The notes under the pieces: generated by a model
Told to the model about the DNA's origin: nothing
The model's input: the letters and a program-made list of their open reading frames with translations, nothing else
Databases searched by the model: none
Source of the DNA: Cryptosporangium minutisporangium
GTDB taxonomy: Bacteria > Actinomycetota > Actinomycetes > Mycobacteriales > Cryptosporangiaceae
Length of the DNA: 64,000 nucleotides
Assembly: GCF_039536245.1 (NCBI RefSeq)
Contig: NZ_BAAAYN010000041.1
Span: 30,904-94,903 of the forward strand
Direction of reading: 5' to 3'
Position numbers and translations under genes: made by a program
In this document: piece after piece, positions 46,090 through 54,403 of the stretch
How positions within the stretch are numbered: the first letter of the stretch is position 1
Layout: each line of letters begins with the position of its first letter

Positions 46090-47052
46090 TCAGCCCTCGG
46101 GCGGCGTGAACGACGACGTCCGGGACATCCCGGCCGCACGGCCCTTACCGGCGATCACCAGCGCCATCTTGCGGCTCGCCTCGTCGATCATCTCGTCGCC
46201 GAGCATCGCCGAGCCCTTCTTCCCACCGGCCTCGGACGTGTAGTAGTCGTACGCGTCGAGGATCAGCTCGGCGTGGTCGTAGTCCTCCTGGCTCGGCGCG
46301 AAGATCTCGTTCGCCGCGTCGATCTGGCCGGGGTGCAGCACCCACTTGCCGTCGAACCCGAGCATGGCCGCGCGCTTCGCCACGTCGCGGAACGCGTCCA
46401 CGTCGCGGATCTGCAGGAACGGACCGTCGATCGCCTGCTTGTCGTAGGCCCGCGCCGCCATCAGGATCTTCATCAGGATGTAGTGGAACGGGTCGGCCGG
46501 GTAGTCCGGGTGCAGCGCGCCCACGACGAGCGACTTCATGTTGATGCTGGCCATGAAGTCGGCCGGGCCGAAGATGATCGTCTCGACCCGCGGCGACGCC
46601 TGCGCGATCGCGTCGACCTCGATCAGACCCTTGGCGTTCTCGATCTGCGCCTCGATGCCGATCCGGCCGACCTCGAAGCCCATCGTCTTCTCGATCTGGG
46701 TCAGCGTGAAGTCCAGCCACTGCACCTGCGCCGCGGACTGCACCTTCGGCAGCATGATGCAGTCGAGGTTCGGGCCGGCACCCTCGACGACCTCGACGAC
46801 GTCCCGGTAGGTCCAGTGCGTGGTGAGGTCGTTGACCCGAACCACCCGAATCTTGTCGCCCCAGCCGCCCTCGTTCAGCGCCGCGACGATGTTCTTCCGC
46901 GCCTCCGGCTTGGCCAGCGGGGCGCAGGCGTCCTCGAGGTCCAGGAACACCTGGTCGGCGGGGAGGCCCTTGGCCTTCTCCAGGAACCGCGGGTTCGATC
47001 CCGGGACGGCCAGACACGACCGACGAGGCCGCAGGGTCCGAGGCTCAGACAT
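46090..47052 (-). CDS. HpcH/HpaI-family CoA lyase, probable L-malyl-CoA/beta-methylmalyl-CoA lyase
   Basis: 320 residues of the CitE superfamily. RRSCLAVPGSNPRFLEKA binds the CoA, VFLDLEDACAP supplies metal-coordinating acids, and EAQIENAKGL the metal-binding Glu; IIFGPADFMASI follows. The end region MLGDEMIDEASRKMALVIAGKGRA is what I recall for the lyase in Streptomyces ethylmalonyl-CoA gene clusters. GAGGAG is eight bases before the ATG at 47052. It would split beta-methylmalyl-CoA to propionyl-CoA and glyoxylate; the exact substrate is inferred. Confidence 0.86.
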   Translation of the reverse strand: MSEPRTLRPRRSCLAVPGSNPRFLEKAKGLPADQVFLDLEDACAPLAKPEARKNIVAALNEGGWGDKIRVVRVNDLTTHWTYRDVVEVVEGAGPNLDCIMLPKVQSAAQVQWLDFTLTQIEKTMGFEVGRIGIEAQIENAKGLIEVDAIAQASPRVETIIFGPADFMASINMKSLVVGALHPDYPADPFHYILMKILMAARAYDKQAIDGPFLQIRDVDAFRDVAKRAAMLGFDGKWVLHPGQIDAANEIFAPSQEDYDHAELILDAYDYYTSEAGGKKGSAMLGDEMIDEASRKMALVIAGKGRAAGMSRTSSFTPPEG

Positions 47053-47168
47053 GGATTGCACTCCTCACGGTGGGCCAACTCACCAGTAACTTACCGACTG
47101 ACCGCGTTCCGGTTCCGCAAGCGGAACCGGTTCAGACTGTGACGTTCCGCGCGTGCCCTACCGCAGCT

Positions 47169-48077
47169 TCACACTTCTTGGGCGACGCCGTCCCGCGCGG
47201 CACTTCGGCTTCCCACCACCACGAACGCCAGCCCCACGAGTAGCACCACGATCCCCGGCCACGCGAGCAGCGGCGGCACCTGGTCCAGGAAGAGCCAGGC
47301 CAGCGCGGCCGCTCCGGGAACCTCCAGCAGGAGCGCCACGCTGACCGCCGTCGCCGAGATCGACGACAGCGCCCAGTTGATCAGCGAGTGCCCGAGCAGC
47401 TGCGGTCCGACCGTCACCGCGACGAGCAGCAGCCAGGTGTGCGCCGGATAGCCCGTCATGGGGACCCCGCCGATCAGGCACGCCACCAGCAGCACCGCCG
47501 CGCAGCTGCCGTACCCGAACGTCGTGTAGGTCGTCGTGCTGGTCCCGGCCCGGATCTTCGCGCCGACCGTCACGTACGCCGCGGCCAGCACCGCACCGGC
47601 CAGTGCCAGGGCGTCGCCGAGCAGCGCTCGCCCGGAGACCGTCACGTCGGCGCCGGTCATCAGCCCCACGCCGAGCACCGCCAGCAGCACGCCGACCCAG
47701 AACCGGGACGAGAAGCGTTGGCCGGAGCGGAGCGCGATCAGCGCCGCCCAGATCGGCTGGGTGCACACCAGCGCGGTGGCGGTCGCGACGCTCGTCATCG
47801 TCACGCTCGGCACCCACGTGGCGAAATGACCGGCCAGGAGCACGCCGGCGAAAGCGCACCGCAAGACCGTCCGGCGGTCGGGCCGCTCGCTGCGGTCGCG
47901 CGCCAACCGGACCGTCGTCACCGGCGCCAGCACCGACAACGCCAGCGCGTTGCGCCAGAACGCGATCGCCAGCGCGGGAGCGGCGGTCGCGGCCATCAGT
48001 GGACCGGACCCGCCGACCGCGACGATCGCCACCGCCACCGCTCCCCAGGTCATCGGCGTCGCGGGTGCACGGTTCAC
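47169..48077 (-). CDS. EamA/DMT-family transporter
   Basis: 302 residues with ten membrane helices in two EamA repeats (AIAFWRNALALSVLAPVTTV in the first, ALLGDALALAGAVLAAAYVTVG at the second). The family exports amino acids or metabolites. The GTG at 48077 has AGGA seven bases upstream; the longer frame to 48203 would add an Arg/Pro-rich stretch with no helix. Substrate unknown. Confidence 0.87.
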   Translation of the reverse strand: MNRAPATPMTWGAVAVAIVAVGGSGPLMAATAAPALAIAFWRNALALSVLAPVTTVRLARDRSERPDRRTVLRCAFAGVLLAGHFATWVPSVTMTSVATATALVCTQPIWAALIALRSGQRFSSRFWVGVLLAVLGVGLMTGADVTVSGRALLGDALALAGAVLAAAYVTVGAKIRAGTSTTTYTTFGYGSCAAVLLVACLIGGVPMTGYPAHTWLLLVAVTVGPQLLGHSLINWALSSISATAVSVALLLEVPGAAALAWLFLDQVPPLLAWPGIVVLLVGLAFVVVGSRSAARDGVAQEV

Positions 48078-48181
48078 GAGTGCATCCTGCCCGGGTGCCG
48101 TCGGCAGGCCGGCGGCGGCAGGTCGTGTCCCGCTCTGCGGCGGCGCTGATATCCCGCGCTGGGGATGCCAGGATTGCGGAC

Positions 48182-48673
48182 ATGAGCCCGGACGTGCATC
48201 CACTGGTCACCGAGGCGATGAAGAAGGCGGCGGTCGGCTGGCTCATCGTCGACGAACGTCCGGCCACCGCCGCGTGGCTGACCTGGATCGACGGGGCGGC
48301 CTACGTCGTCCACGGCGGCTCCGAACAGCCCATCGAAGGCCTCGCCGAGGCCGACGCGTGCCGGGTGAGTGTCCGGGGTGAACACGGGGGGCGCATCCTC
48401 ACCTGGCAGGCCGCGGTCGAGCGCGTCGACCCGGGCACGCCGACGTGGGACGAGGTCGCGCCGCAGCTCGCACAGAAACGGCTCAACGCCACCGACCCAG
48501 TGGGCGCACCGGTCCGCTGGGCCACCACCTCCCGGATCAGCCGGCTGGTACCGGCCGGCGACCCGGTCGAACAGGGCGAGTCGCTCCCCGACGACGCCGG
48601 GGCAGCCCCGCCCCGGCCGACGTCGGCGACGACCCCTACGCCGATTCCACGGACCCTCCACCGGCGGCGCTGA
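48182..48673 (+). CDS. hypothetical protein upstream of the MgtE-N/CBS gene
   Basis: 163 residues, not recognised. It has alternating beta-type stretches: KAAVGWLIVDERPATAAWLTWIDGAAYVVHGGSEQPIEG, then VSVRGEHGGRILTWQAAVERVDP. The C-terminal 30 residues are Pro/Thr-rich. The ATG at 48182 gives a good N-terminus. It is followed after 26 bp by the MgtE-N gene, so they may share control, but the latter has its own -10 hexamer. Confidence 0.72.
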   Translation: MSPDVHPLVTEAMKKAAVGWLIVDERPATAAWLTWIDGAAYVVHGGSEQPIEGLAEADACRVSVRGEHGGRILTWQAAVERVDPGTPTWDEVAPQLAQKRLNATDPVGAPVRWATTSRISRLVPAGDPVEQGESLPDDAGAAPPRPTSATTPTPIPRTLHRRR

Positions 48674-48687
48674 GGGGGCACGGCGGT

Positions 48688-48693
48688 TAGGCT
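48688..48693 (+). promoter_or_regulatory. -10 hexamer of a leaderless transcript (MgtE-N/CBS gene)
   Basis: TAGGCT ends six bases before the GTG at 48700. No ribosome site is seen between, which fits a leaderless mRNA. Confidence 0.5.
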
Positions 48694-48699
48694 GCGCAG

Positions 48700-49950
48700 G
48701 TGACCACCGGCACCCGGATCTACCTGGCACGATTGGCCGGCGTTGCAGTTTTCGATCCGAGCGGCGACCAACTGGGCCGGGTCCGGGACGCGGTGGTCCG
48801 TCCGCGCGCCGAGGCCACCCGCTCGCCGCGGGTGACGGGTCTGGTGGTCGAGATCGTCCACCGACGCCGGATCTTCGTGCCGCTGGGCCGGGTCACCGCA
48901 TTCGATCCGGACGCCGTGATGCTGAACACCGGGACGATCAGCCTTCGCCGCTTCGAGCAGCGCACCGGTGAACTGATGGCGCTCGGCGACATGCTCGACC
49001 GCCAGGTGACGCTCGCCGGTGATCCGCCGGTCCGCGCGGTCGTCGTCGACGTCGCGATGGAGCGGTCGCGCTCCGGCGAGTGGGAACTGGTCAAGGTCGC
49101 GGCCCGGGAGCACCTGCCGGGCATGCTCGGCCGCCGCCGCGGTCACCTCCGCCAGGTCGACTGGGGTGACGTCGAGGGCATCATCAGCAGCCAGGACCGG
49201 CAGGGTGCGGCCAACCTGCTCGCGGTGTTCGACCAGCTCCGCGCCGCCGACCTGGCGAAGGTGCTGCAGGGGCTGTCGGACAAACGCCGGGTCGAGGTCG
49301 CCGCCGCGCTCGGCGACGACCGGCTGGCGGACGTCCTGGAGGAGCTGCCGGAGGACGACCAGGTCGAGATCCTCGGCTCGCTCGACACCGAGCGGGCCGC
49401 CCACGTCCTCGAGGAGATGGACCCGGACGACGCCGCCGACCTGCTCGGCGAGCTACCCGAGTCGGAGCAGGAACGCCTGCTGGCGATGATGGAGCCGTCC
49501 GAGGCCGCTCCGGTCCGGCGGCTGCTCGACTACACCGAGGACACCGCGGGCGGGATGATGACGTCCGAACCGGTGATCATGCCGCCGGACGCGACCGTCG
49601 CCCATGCGCTGGCGCGGGTCCGTGACCCCGACCTGACTCCGGCGCTCGCGGCCCAGGTGTACGTCTGCCGGCCGCCCTCGGCGACGCCGACCGGTCGATT
49701 CCTCGGGATCGCCCACCTGCAGCGGCTGCTCCGGGAGGAGCCTGCCACTCTGGTCAGCGCCGTGGTCGACGCCGACCTCGACCCACTGAACGCCCACGCG
49801 ACGCTCGCCCAGGTGGCGCACTACCTGGCGACGTACAACCTGGTCGCCGTTCCGGTGGTGGACGAGAACGACCGCCTGCTCGGCGCCGTCACCGTGGACG
49901 ACGTCCTCGACCACCTCCTGCCGGAGGACTGGCGCGACCGGGACGGCTGA
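48700..49950 (+). CDS. MgtE N-domain/CBS-domain protein with PRC-barrel-like start
   Basis: 416 residues, no membrane helices. An N-terminal PRC-barrel-like part (LARLAGVAVFDPSGDQLGRVRD, then MALGDMLDRQVTLAG) is followed by the MgtE helical domain (LDTERAAHVLEEMDPDDAADLLGELPESEQERLLAMM) and two CBS motifs (MTSEPVIMPPDATVAHAL and HYLATYNLVAVPVVDENDRLLGAVTVDDVLDHL). The magnesium channel domain is absent, so it is a soluble regulator-like relative, as Rv1232c. It is followed closely by DUF1003. Confidence 0.9.
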   Translation: MTTGTRIYLARLAGVAVFDPSGDQLGRVRDAVVRPRAEATRSPRVTGLVVEIVHRRRIFVPLGRVTAFDPDAVMLNTGTISLRRFEQRTGELMALGDMLDRQVTLAGDPPVRAVVVDVAMERSRSGEWELVKVAAREHLPGMLGRRRGHLRQVDWGDVEGIISSQDRQGAANLLAVFDQLRAADLAKVLQGLSDKRRVEVAAALGDDRLADVLEELPEDDQVEILGSLDTERAAHVLEEMDPDDAADLLGELPESEQERLLAMMEPSEAAPVRRLLDYTEDTAGGMMTSEPVIMPPDATVAHALARVRDPDLTPALAAQVYVCRPPSATPTGRFLGIAHLQRLLREEPATLVSAVVDADLDPLNAHATLAQVAHYLATYNLVAVPVVDENDRLLGAVTVDDVLDHLLPEDWRDRDG

Positions 49951-49987
49951 GGCACAGCAGTACCGAGCGCGAAGGAGGTGAACGGGA

Positions 49988-50575
49988 ATGGCGGAGGTCG
50001 TCCGGCCCCGGAGCCGGCTGGACCAGCCCATCGAACGGCGCCGTCGGCTGCCCCGGTTCGATGCGGACGCGTTCGGGCGCGTTTCCGAACGGTTCGCGCA
50101 GTTCCTGGGCACCGGCACGTTCATCCTGATGCAGACCGTCATCGTCATCATCTGGGTGACGCTCAACGTGTTCGCCGTCCACCTGCGCTGGGACCCCTAC
50201 CCGTTCATCCTGCTGAACCTGGCCTTCTCCACGCAGGCCGCCTACGCCGCGCCGCTGATCCTGCTCGCGCAGAACCGGCAGGCCGACCGGGACCGGATCT
50301 CGCTGGAAGAGGACCGCCAGCGGGCCCAAGCGGCGAAAGCCGACACCGAGTACCTGGCCCGCGAGCTGGCTGCGTTGCGGCTCGCGCTCGGCGAGGTCGC
50401 GACCCGCGAGTACCTTCGGTCGGAGCTCAGCCGGATCGTGGACGAACTGCGCGAGGCGCCCACCGCCGACGCCGACCTGGCCCGGCCCAGTGCCGACACT
50501 CGCCGGGTCGAGCGGCGCCCGACACCAGACGCCCGACGCGATCCCGAGCCCCGCCGCGCCAAACTCACCCGCTGA
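49988..50575 (+). CDS. DUF1003 membrane protein
   Basis: 195 residues. Two membrane helices (FILMQTVIVIIWVTLNVFAV and FILLNLAFSTQAAYAAPLILLAQN) are followed by a coiled-coil-prone helix (RDRISLEEDRQRAQAAKADTEYL) and an Arg-rich tail. RWDPYPFILLNLAFSTQAAYAAP is the DUF1003 signature. GAAGGAGG lies just upstream of the ATG. Function unknown; it follows the MgtE-N gene by 37 bp, which hints at a shared role in ion balance. Confidence 0.88.
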   Translation: MAEVVRPRSRLDQPIERRRRLPRFDADAFGRVSERFAQFLGTGTFILMQTVIVIIWVTLNVFAVHLRWDPYPFILLNLAFSTQAAYAAPLILLAQNRQADRDRISLEEDRQRAQAAKADTEYLARELAALRLALGEVATREYLRSELSRIVDELREAPTADADLARPSADTRRVERRPTPDARRDPEPRRAKLTR

Positions 50576-50600
50576 CCGCTGCTCTTCCTGACAACGGCGG

Positions 50601-50710
50601 TGGAGCCCGCCGAGGGCGAGGCTGGCGTCCGCGCGCAAGGCCGCCTCGACCTTGCTGTGGTCTCGAGGCCTTGCGCGCGGCCGTCAGGCTCGTCCTCGGC
50701 GGGCCGTGCA
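50601..50710 (-). repeat. long hairpin repeat, copy C (inverted)
   Basis: Read on the minus strand it starts TGCACGGCCCGCC and contains GAGCCTGAC and AAGGTCGAG as in copy A. Its core is the palindrome GCGCGCAAGGCC...GGCCTTGCGCGC. It lies between DUF1003 and mrp, which are in tandem rather than convergent. Confidence 0.8.
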
Positions 50711-50729
50711 GGCACGTAGCATGGTCGGC

Positions 50730-51881
50730 ATGCCGCTCTCTTCAACGCTGCCCGCGGAAGCCGACATTCGGACGGCGCTCGCCGGAGTCAACGACCCCGA
50801 GATCCGCAAACCGATCACCGACCTCGGCATGGTCGAATCGGTGGCCGTTCACCCCGACGGCGTGGTCGAGGTCGCGGTCCTGCTCACCGTCGCCGGATGC
50901 CCGATGCGGGACACGCTGACGAACGACGTCACGGCCGCGGTCGCGAAGCTGGCCGGCGTCACGGGCGTCCGGGTGAACTTCGGCGTGATGAGCGACGCCC
51001 AGCGCAAGAACCTCCAGACGACGCTGCGCGGCGGCCAGACCGCCGAGCCGGTGATCCCGTTCGCGCAGCCCGGCTCGCTGACCCGGGTCTACGCGGTGGC
51101 GTCCGGCAAGGGCGGCGTCGGCAAGTCGTCGGTCACCGTGAACCTGGCGGCGGCGCTGGCCGCGCGCGGGCTGTCGGTGGGCGTCCTCGACGCCGACATC
51201 TACGGGTTCTCGATCCCCCGCATGCTCGGGGTGGAAGGGCGTCCGACCCAGGTCGAGCAGATGATCATGCCGCCGCAGTCGCACGGCGTGAAGGTGATCT
51301 CGATCGGTATGTTCACGCCGGGCAACACCGCGGTGGTGTGGCGCGGGCCGATGCTGCACCGCGCGCTGCAGCAGTTCCTCGCCGACGTGTTCTGGGGTGA
51401 TCTGGACGTCCTGCTGATGGACCTGCCCCCGGGCACCGGTGACATCGCGATCTCGGTGGCGCAGCTGGTGCCGGGCGCGGAGATCCTGGTCGTGACGACG
51501 CCGCAGCAGGCCGCGGCGGAGGTGGCCGAGCGGGCGGGTTCGATCGCGCTGCAGACGCACCAGCGGCTGGTCGGTGTGGTGGAGAACATGTCCTGGCTGG
51601 AGCTGCCGAACGGCGAGCGGATGGACGTGTTCGGGTCCGGTGGCGGCGAGGCGGTATCCGCGGCCCTGAGCCGGACGCTCGGCGCGCAGGTGCCGTTGCT
51701 CGGCCAGATTCCGCTCGACCCGCGCGTCCGCGAGGGTGGCGACTCCGGCATTCCGCTGGTGCTCTCCGACCCGGACGCGGCGGCCGCCAAGGCGCTCAGC
51801 GGCGTCGCCGACAAACTAGCCGTCCGCCAGCGCGGCCTAGCGGGCATGTCCCTGGGCCTGACTCCGGCGGCCCGCCGCTAG
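50730..51881 (+). CDS. mrp: Mrp/ApbC iron-sulfur carrier P-loop ATPase
   Basis: 383 residues. An N-terminal MIP18 domain (VNDPEIRKPITDLGMVESVAV) precedes the deviant Walker A GKGGVGKS at 126-133; DLPPGTGDIAISVAQL is the Walker B region. The C-terminal CxxC that holds the bridging cluster in E. coli Mrp is missing: the region reads NMSWLELPNGERMDVFG. Actinobacterial members lack it as I recall. It probably assembles or carries iron-sulfur clusters. The ATG at 50730 lies seven bases after a -10-like TAGCAT (50717-50722), supporting it over the ATG at 50721. Corresponds to Rv1229c. Confidence 0.92.
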   Translation: MPLSSTLPAEADIRTALAGVNDPEIRKPITDLGMVESVAVHPDGVVEVAVLLTVAGCPMRDTLTNDVTAAVAKLAGVTGVRVNFGVMSDAQRKNLQTTLRGGQTAEPVIPFAQPGSLTRVYAVASGKGGVGKSSVTVNLAAALAARGLSVGVLDADIYGFSIPRMLGVEGRPTQVEQMIMPPQSHGVKVISIGMFTPGNTAVVWRGPMLHRALQQFLADVFWGDLDVLLMDLPPGTGDIAISVAQLVPGAEILVVTTPQQAAAEVAERAGSIALQTHQRLVGVVENMSWLELPNGERMDVFGSGGGEAVSAALSRTLGAQVPLLGQIPLDPRVREGGDSGIPLVLSDPDAAAAKALSGVADKLAVRQRGLAGMSLGLTPAARR

Positions 51882-52050
51882 TGCACGGCCCGCTCAGAAC
51901 GACGCTGACAGGCGAGCGAGCCTCCTCGAGACAGCAAGCCAAAGGTCACGACGGAATTGGGAATGAGCCTCGCGCGCGAGCCTGCCCGCGGCCGGTCACG
52001 ACTGAGCTTGGCGGCTCGCTCGACTGCCAGCCCCGCCCTGAGCGGGCTCA
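51879..52050 (+). repeat. long hairpin repeat, copy B
   Basis: Starts on the TAG stop of mrp, as copy A starts on the stop of the MpaB gene. It begins TGCACGGCCCGC, has CTGACAGGCGAGCG like copy A, and ends CCCTGAGCGGGCTCA. It is between the convergent mrp and tatB genes. Confidence 0.78.
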
Positions 52051-52061
52051 ACGTTAGAACA

Positions 52062-52083
52062 AACAGCGCCCTTCGGCGCTGTT
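52062..52083. terminator. hairpin terminator, mrp/tatB
   Basis: AACAGCGCC, loop CTTC, GGCGCTGTT: a perfect 9-bp stem with a stable tetraloop, overlapping the tatB stop codon. Confidence 0.85.
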
Positions 52084-52489
52084 ATGTGGCGTCGTCGTCG
52101 TAGCGGGCGGTACGGGACTTCGCAGGGTCGATCTGCGACTTGCCGTTCTTGGAGCCGCCCTCGTCCCGGTACGCCTCGGTCACCTCGTCGACGTGCGTCA
52201 GCTCCTCGAAGTCACGCATCGCGTCCTTCAGCGGCCTCCGCAGCGCGGCCTCGTCCTCCTCGGACAGCAGGTGCTTCCGGACGAAGCGCTTCGGGTGGAG
52301 GTCTTCGATCTCGAAGTCGGTGCCGAGCTCGTCCCGCAGCTCCGCACTGGCCCCCCGGGCCATCTGCCGGAGTGTCCGGAGCATCCGCCCCGCCTCACCG
52401 ATCACCTTCGGCAGGCGGTCGGGCCCGAAAACGAAGAGCCCGATCAGCGCCAGGACGATGATCTCCCACCATCCGAGATTCTCGAACAC
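52082..52489 (-). CDS. tatB: Sec-independent protein translocase subunit TatB
   Basis: 135 residues. One N-terminal helix (NLGWWEIIVLALIGLFVFGP) followed by DRLPKVIGEAGRMLRTLRQMARG, the amphipathic helix, and a charged tail: the TatB form rather than TatA, because it is longer and has the E/P/DRLP hinge. TatB receives folded substrates with twin-arginine signals. It lies 130 bp downstream of htrA and is the last gene of the sigE operon region, as Rv1224. Confidence 0.92.
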   Translation of the reverse strand: MFENLGWWEIIVLALIGLFVFGPDRLPKVIGEAGRMLRTLRQMARGASAELRDELGTDFEIEDLHPKRFVRKHLLSEEDEAALRRPLKDAMRDFEELTHVDEVTEAYRDEGGSKNGKSQIDPAKSRTARYDDDAT

Positions 52490-52619
52490 CGTCGCTCCTC
52501 ACCGCGGTCACCGCCGTGTGTCAGCTCGGTTCCTGGCCGCTCCCCGCAGCCTAATCCGTGCCCGGAAGGACCGGCAGACCGCCCGAGGCAACGGTTTGCT
52601 GTGTGCACCGATGGTAGGG

Positions 52620-54185
52620 CTAGCGTTGGCCGAGCGTCACCGTTGTCGTCACCGTCTTGCCGCCGCGCCGGTAGGTGACCCCCAACTTCTTGCCCGGCTC
52701 CTGCTTGCGGATCAGCGCGATCAGCGCCACGCCGTCCTCGATCGGGCGGTCGGCGAACTTCGTGACGATGTCCCCGGCCTTCAGCCCGGCCTTCTCCGCC
52801 GGACCGCCGGCGACCACCTTCGTCAGCGGCGCGCCCGCCGACGACTCGTCGGCGAGGTTGACCTCCGCGCCGATGACCGTCGTGCGTGCCTTACCGGTGG
52901 CGATGAGCTCCTCGGCGATGCGTTTCGCCTGGTTGCCCGGGATCGCGAACCCGATACCGATGTTTCCGCTGGACCCGGTCTGGCTGGGCACCGCCGCGAT
53001 CGCGGTGTTCACACCGATCACCCGGCCAGCACCGTCGACGAGGGGACCGCCGGAGTTACCGGGGTTGATCGCCGCATCGGTCTGGATCGCGGCCAGGTAC
53101 GCACTGTCTTCGTTGCCCTGGCTGGCGTCGCGGTCGCCGCCGGTCCGCACCGGGCGGTCGACCGCGCTGATGATGCCGCTGGTCACGGTGTCGGCCAGCC
53201 CGAGTGGCGAGCCGAAGGCCACGCTCGGATCACCGATCGCGATCTTGTCGGAGTCACCGAACTGGACCTTCTTGAGGCCGCTCTTCTGGATCTTCAGCAC
53301 CGCGAGGTCGGACCCGGGATCGCGTCCGACGATCGACGCCGACGCCGACGACCCGTCGAAGAACACCACTCGCAGCGTGCCGCCGGCCGCGGCCGGTGCC
53401 GCCACGTGGTTGTTCGTCAGGATGTAACCCTCGTCCGAGATGACGAAGCCGGACCCGTTGCCGTTGCCACTCGCCGACCGGATCACGACGGTGACGACGC
53501 TCGGCTGCACCTGGTCGGCGATGCCGGCCAGCGACGTCGGTGGACGCTTCGCCAGCTCCGGCGTCGAGCCCGAGCTCTCGCCGAGCGAGAACGAGCTACC
53601 GGCGGTGCGAGCGGCCACCACGTAGCCGAGTGCGCCGCCGAGCAGTCCGGCGACGACCGCGACCACGATGGAGACCAGCATCATCGAGCCGAGGCCACCC
53701 CGGCGCGCGGGACCGTCACCCGGCATCGGAGGCCCGACGGGCGGGGGATTGCCGGGCGGCGTCGGCGCGAGCCATGCCGGTGCGGCCGACGGGTCGCGCC
53801 AGGGGTCCTGAGCGCCCGCCTGCGACCAGAACGGAGACCCGGGCGGAGCGCCGTTACCGGCGCCCGGAACGGCAGGTCCGCTGCCCGGTATCGGTGCGGT
53901 GGGGTACCCGCTGGAACGGGGCTGGGACGGCACCCCGGACGGCATGCCCGCGGACGGCATCCCTGCGGACGGCATCGCTCCGGACGGCATCCCCGCGGGC
54001 GTCGGCCCGGACGGGGGCGCGCCGGACGGCAGCGTTCCGCTGTTGTAAGCATCGGCGGCCGGCGCATACCCCGGGTCCGGCTGCGGGGAGATCCACGGCC
54101 CGCCGCTCCCCGGAGCCGACGACGCCGCAGGCGCTGACGTCGGTGCCTCCGCCGGTCGTCCGTCGACCCGGCTCGCGTCGGTCAA
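52620..54185 (-). CDS. htrA: membrane-anchored HtrA/DegP-like serine protease with PDZ domain
   Basis: 521 residues. About 150 N-terminal residues are Pro/Gly/Ser-rich with five-residue AGMPS repeats, then one membrane helix (SMMLVSIVVAVVAGLLGGALGYVVA). The chymotrypsin-fold triad is visible: His in LTNNHVAAPA, Asp in DPGSDLAVLKI, Ser in NPGNSGGPLV. The C-terminal PDZ domain covers the last 85 residues. Start TTG at 54185 has GGAGG six bases upstream; ATG at 54206 would lie ahead of that site, so TTG is preferred. The 218-bp gap upstream holds no gene. It should degrade or refold misfolded proteins outside the membrane. Confidence 0.9.
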   Translation of the reverse strand: MTDASRVDGRPAEAPTSAPAASSAPGSGGPWISPQPDPGYAPAADAYNSGTLPSGAPPSGPTPAGMPSGAMPSAGMPSAGMPSGVPSQPRSSGYPTAPIPGSGPAVPGAGNGAPPGSPFWSQAGAQDPWRDPSAAPAWLAPTPPGNPPPVGPPMPGDGPARRGGLGSMMLVSIVVAVVAGLLGGALGYVVAARTAGSSFSLGESSGSTPELAKRPPTSLAGIADQVQPSVVTVVIRSASGNGNGSGFVISDEGYILTNNHVAAPAAAGGTLRVVFFDGSSASASIVGRDPGSDLAVLKIQKSGLKKVQFGDSDKIAIGDPSVAFGSPLGLADTVTSGIISAVDRPVRTGGDRDASQGNEDSAYLAAIQTDAAINPGNSGGPLVDGAGRVIGVNTAIAAVPSQTGSSGNIGIGFAIPGNQAKRIAEELIATGKARTTVIGAEVNLADESSAGAPLTKVVAGGPAEKAGLKAGDIVTKFADRPIEDGVALIALIRKQEPGKKLGVTYRRGGKTVTTTVTLGQR

Positions 54186-54403
54186 GGGGTACCTCCGCCT
54201 CGTCAACCCCCGGTCTCTGCCGCCGGGTGTTCCGTTCCAGTGTTGCTCGTCCGTCCACCTGCCGCAGGCCGTCCGGTGGGGGCCGCACCCTCTGGACGGG
54301 TGACACGACCGCGATAGCCGTGAACGAGCGCGTCAACTGAACGCTTTCATCACCGGCATTCTCCACGATCAAGCGACCTCAGCAGTCGCCGGTCGGAAAG
54401 CGG

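Noticed and set aside
54215..54240. SigE-type promoter (GGAAC pair on the minus strand) before htrA
   Set aside because: The two GGAAC motifs are 21 and 26 bases from the only GTT candidate, too far for an ECF -35/-10 pair.
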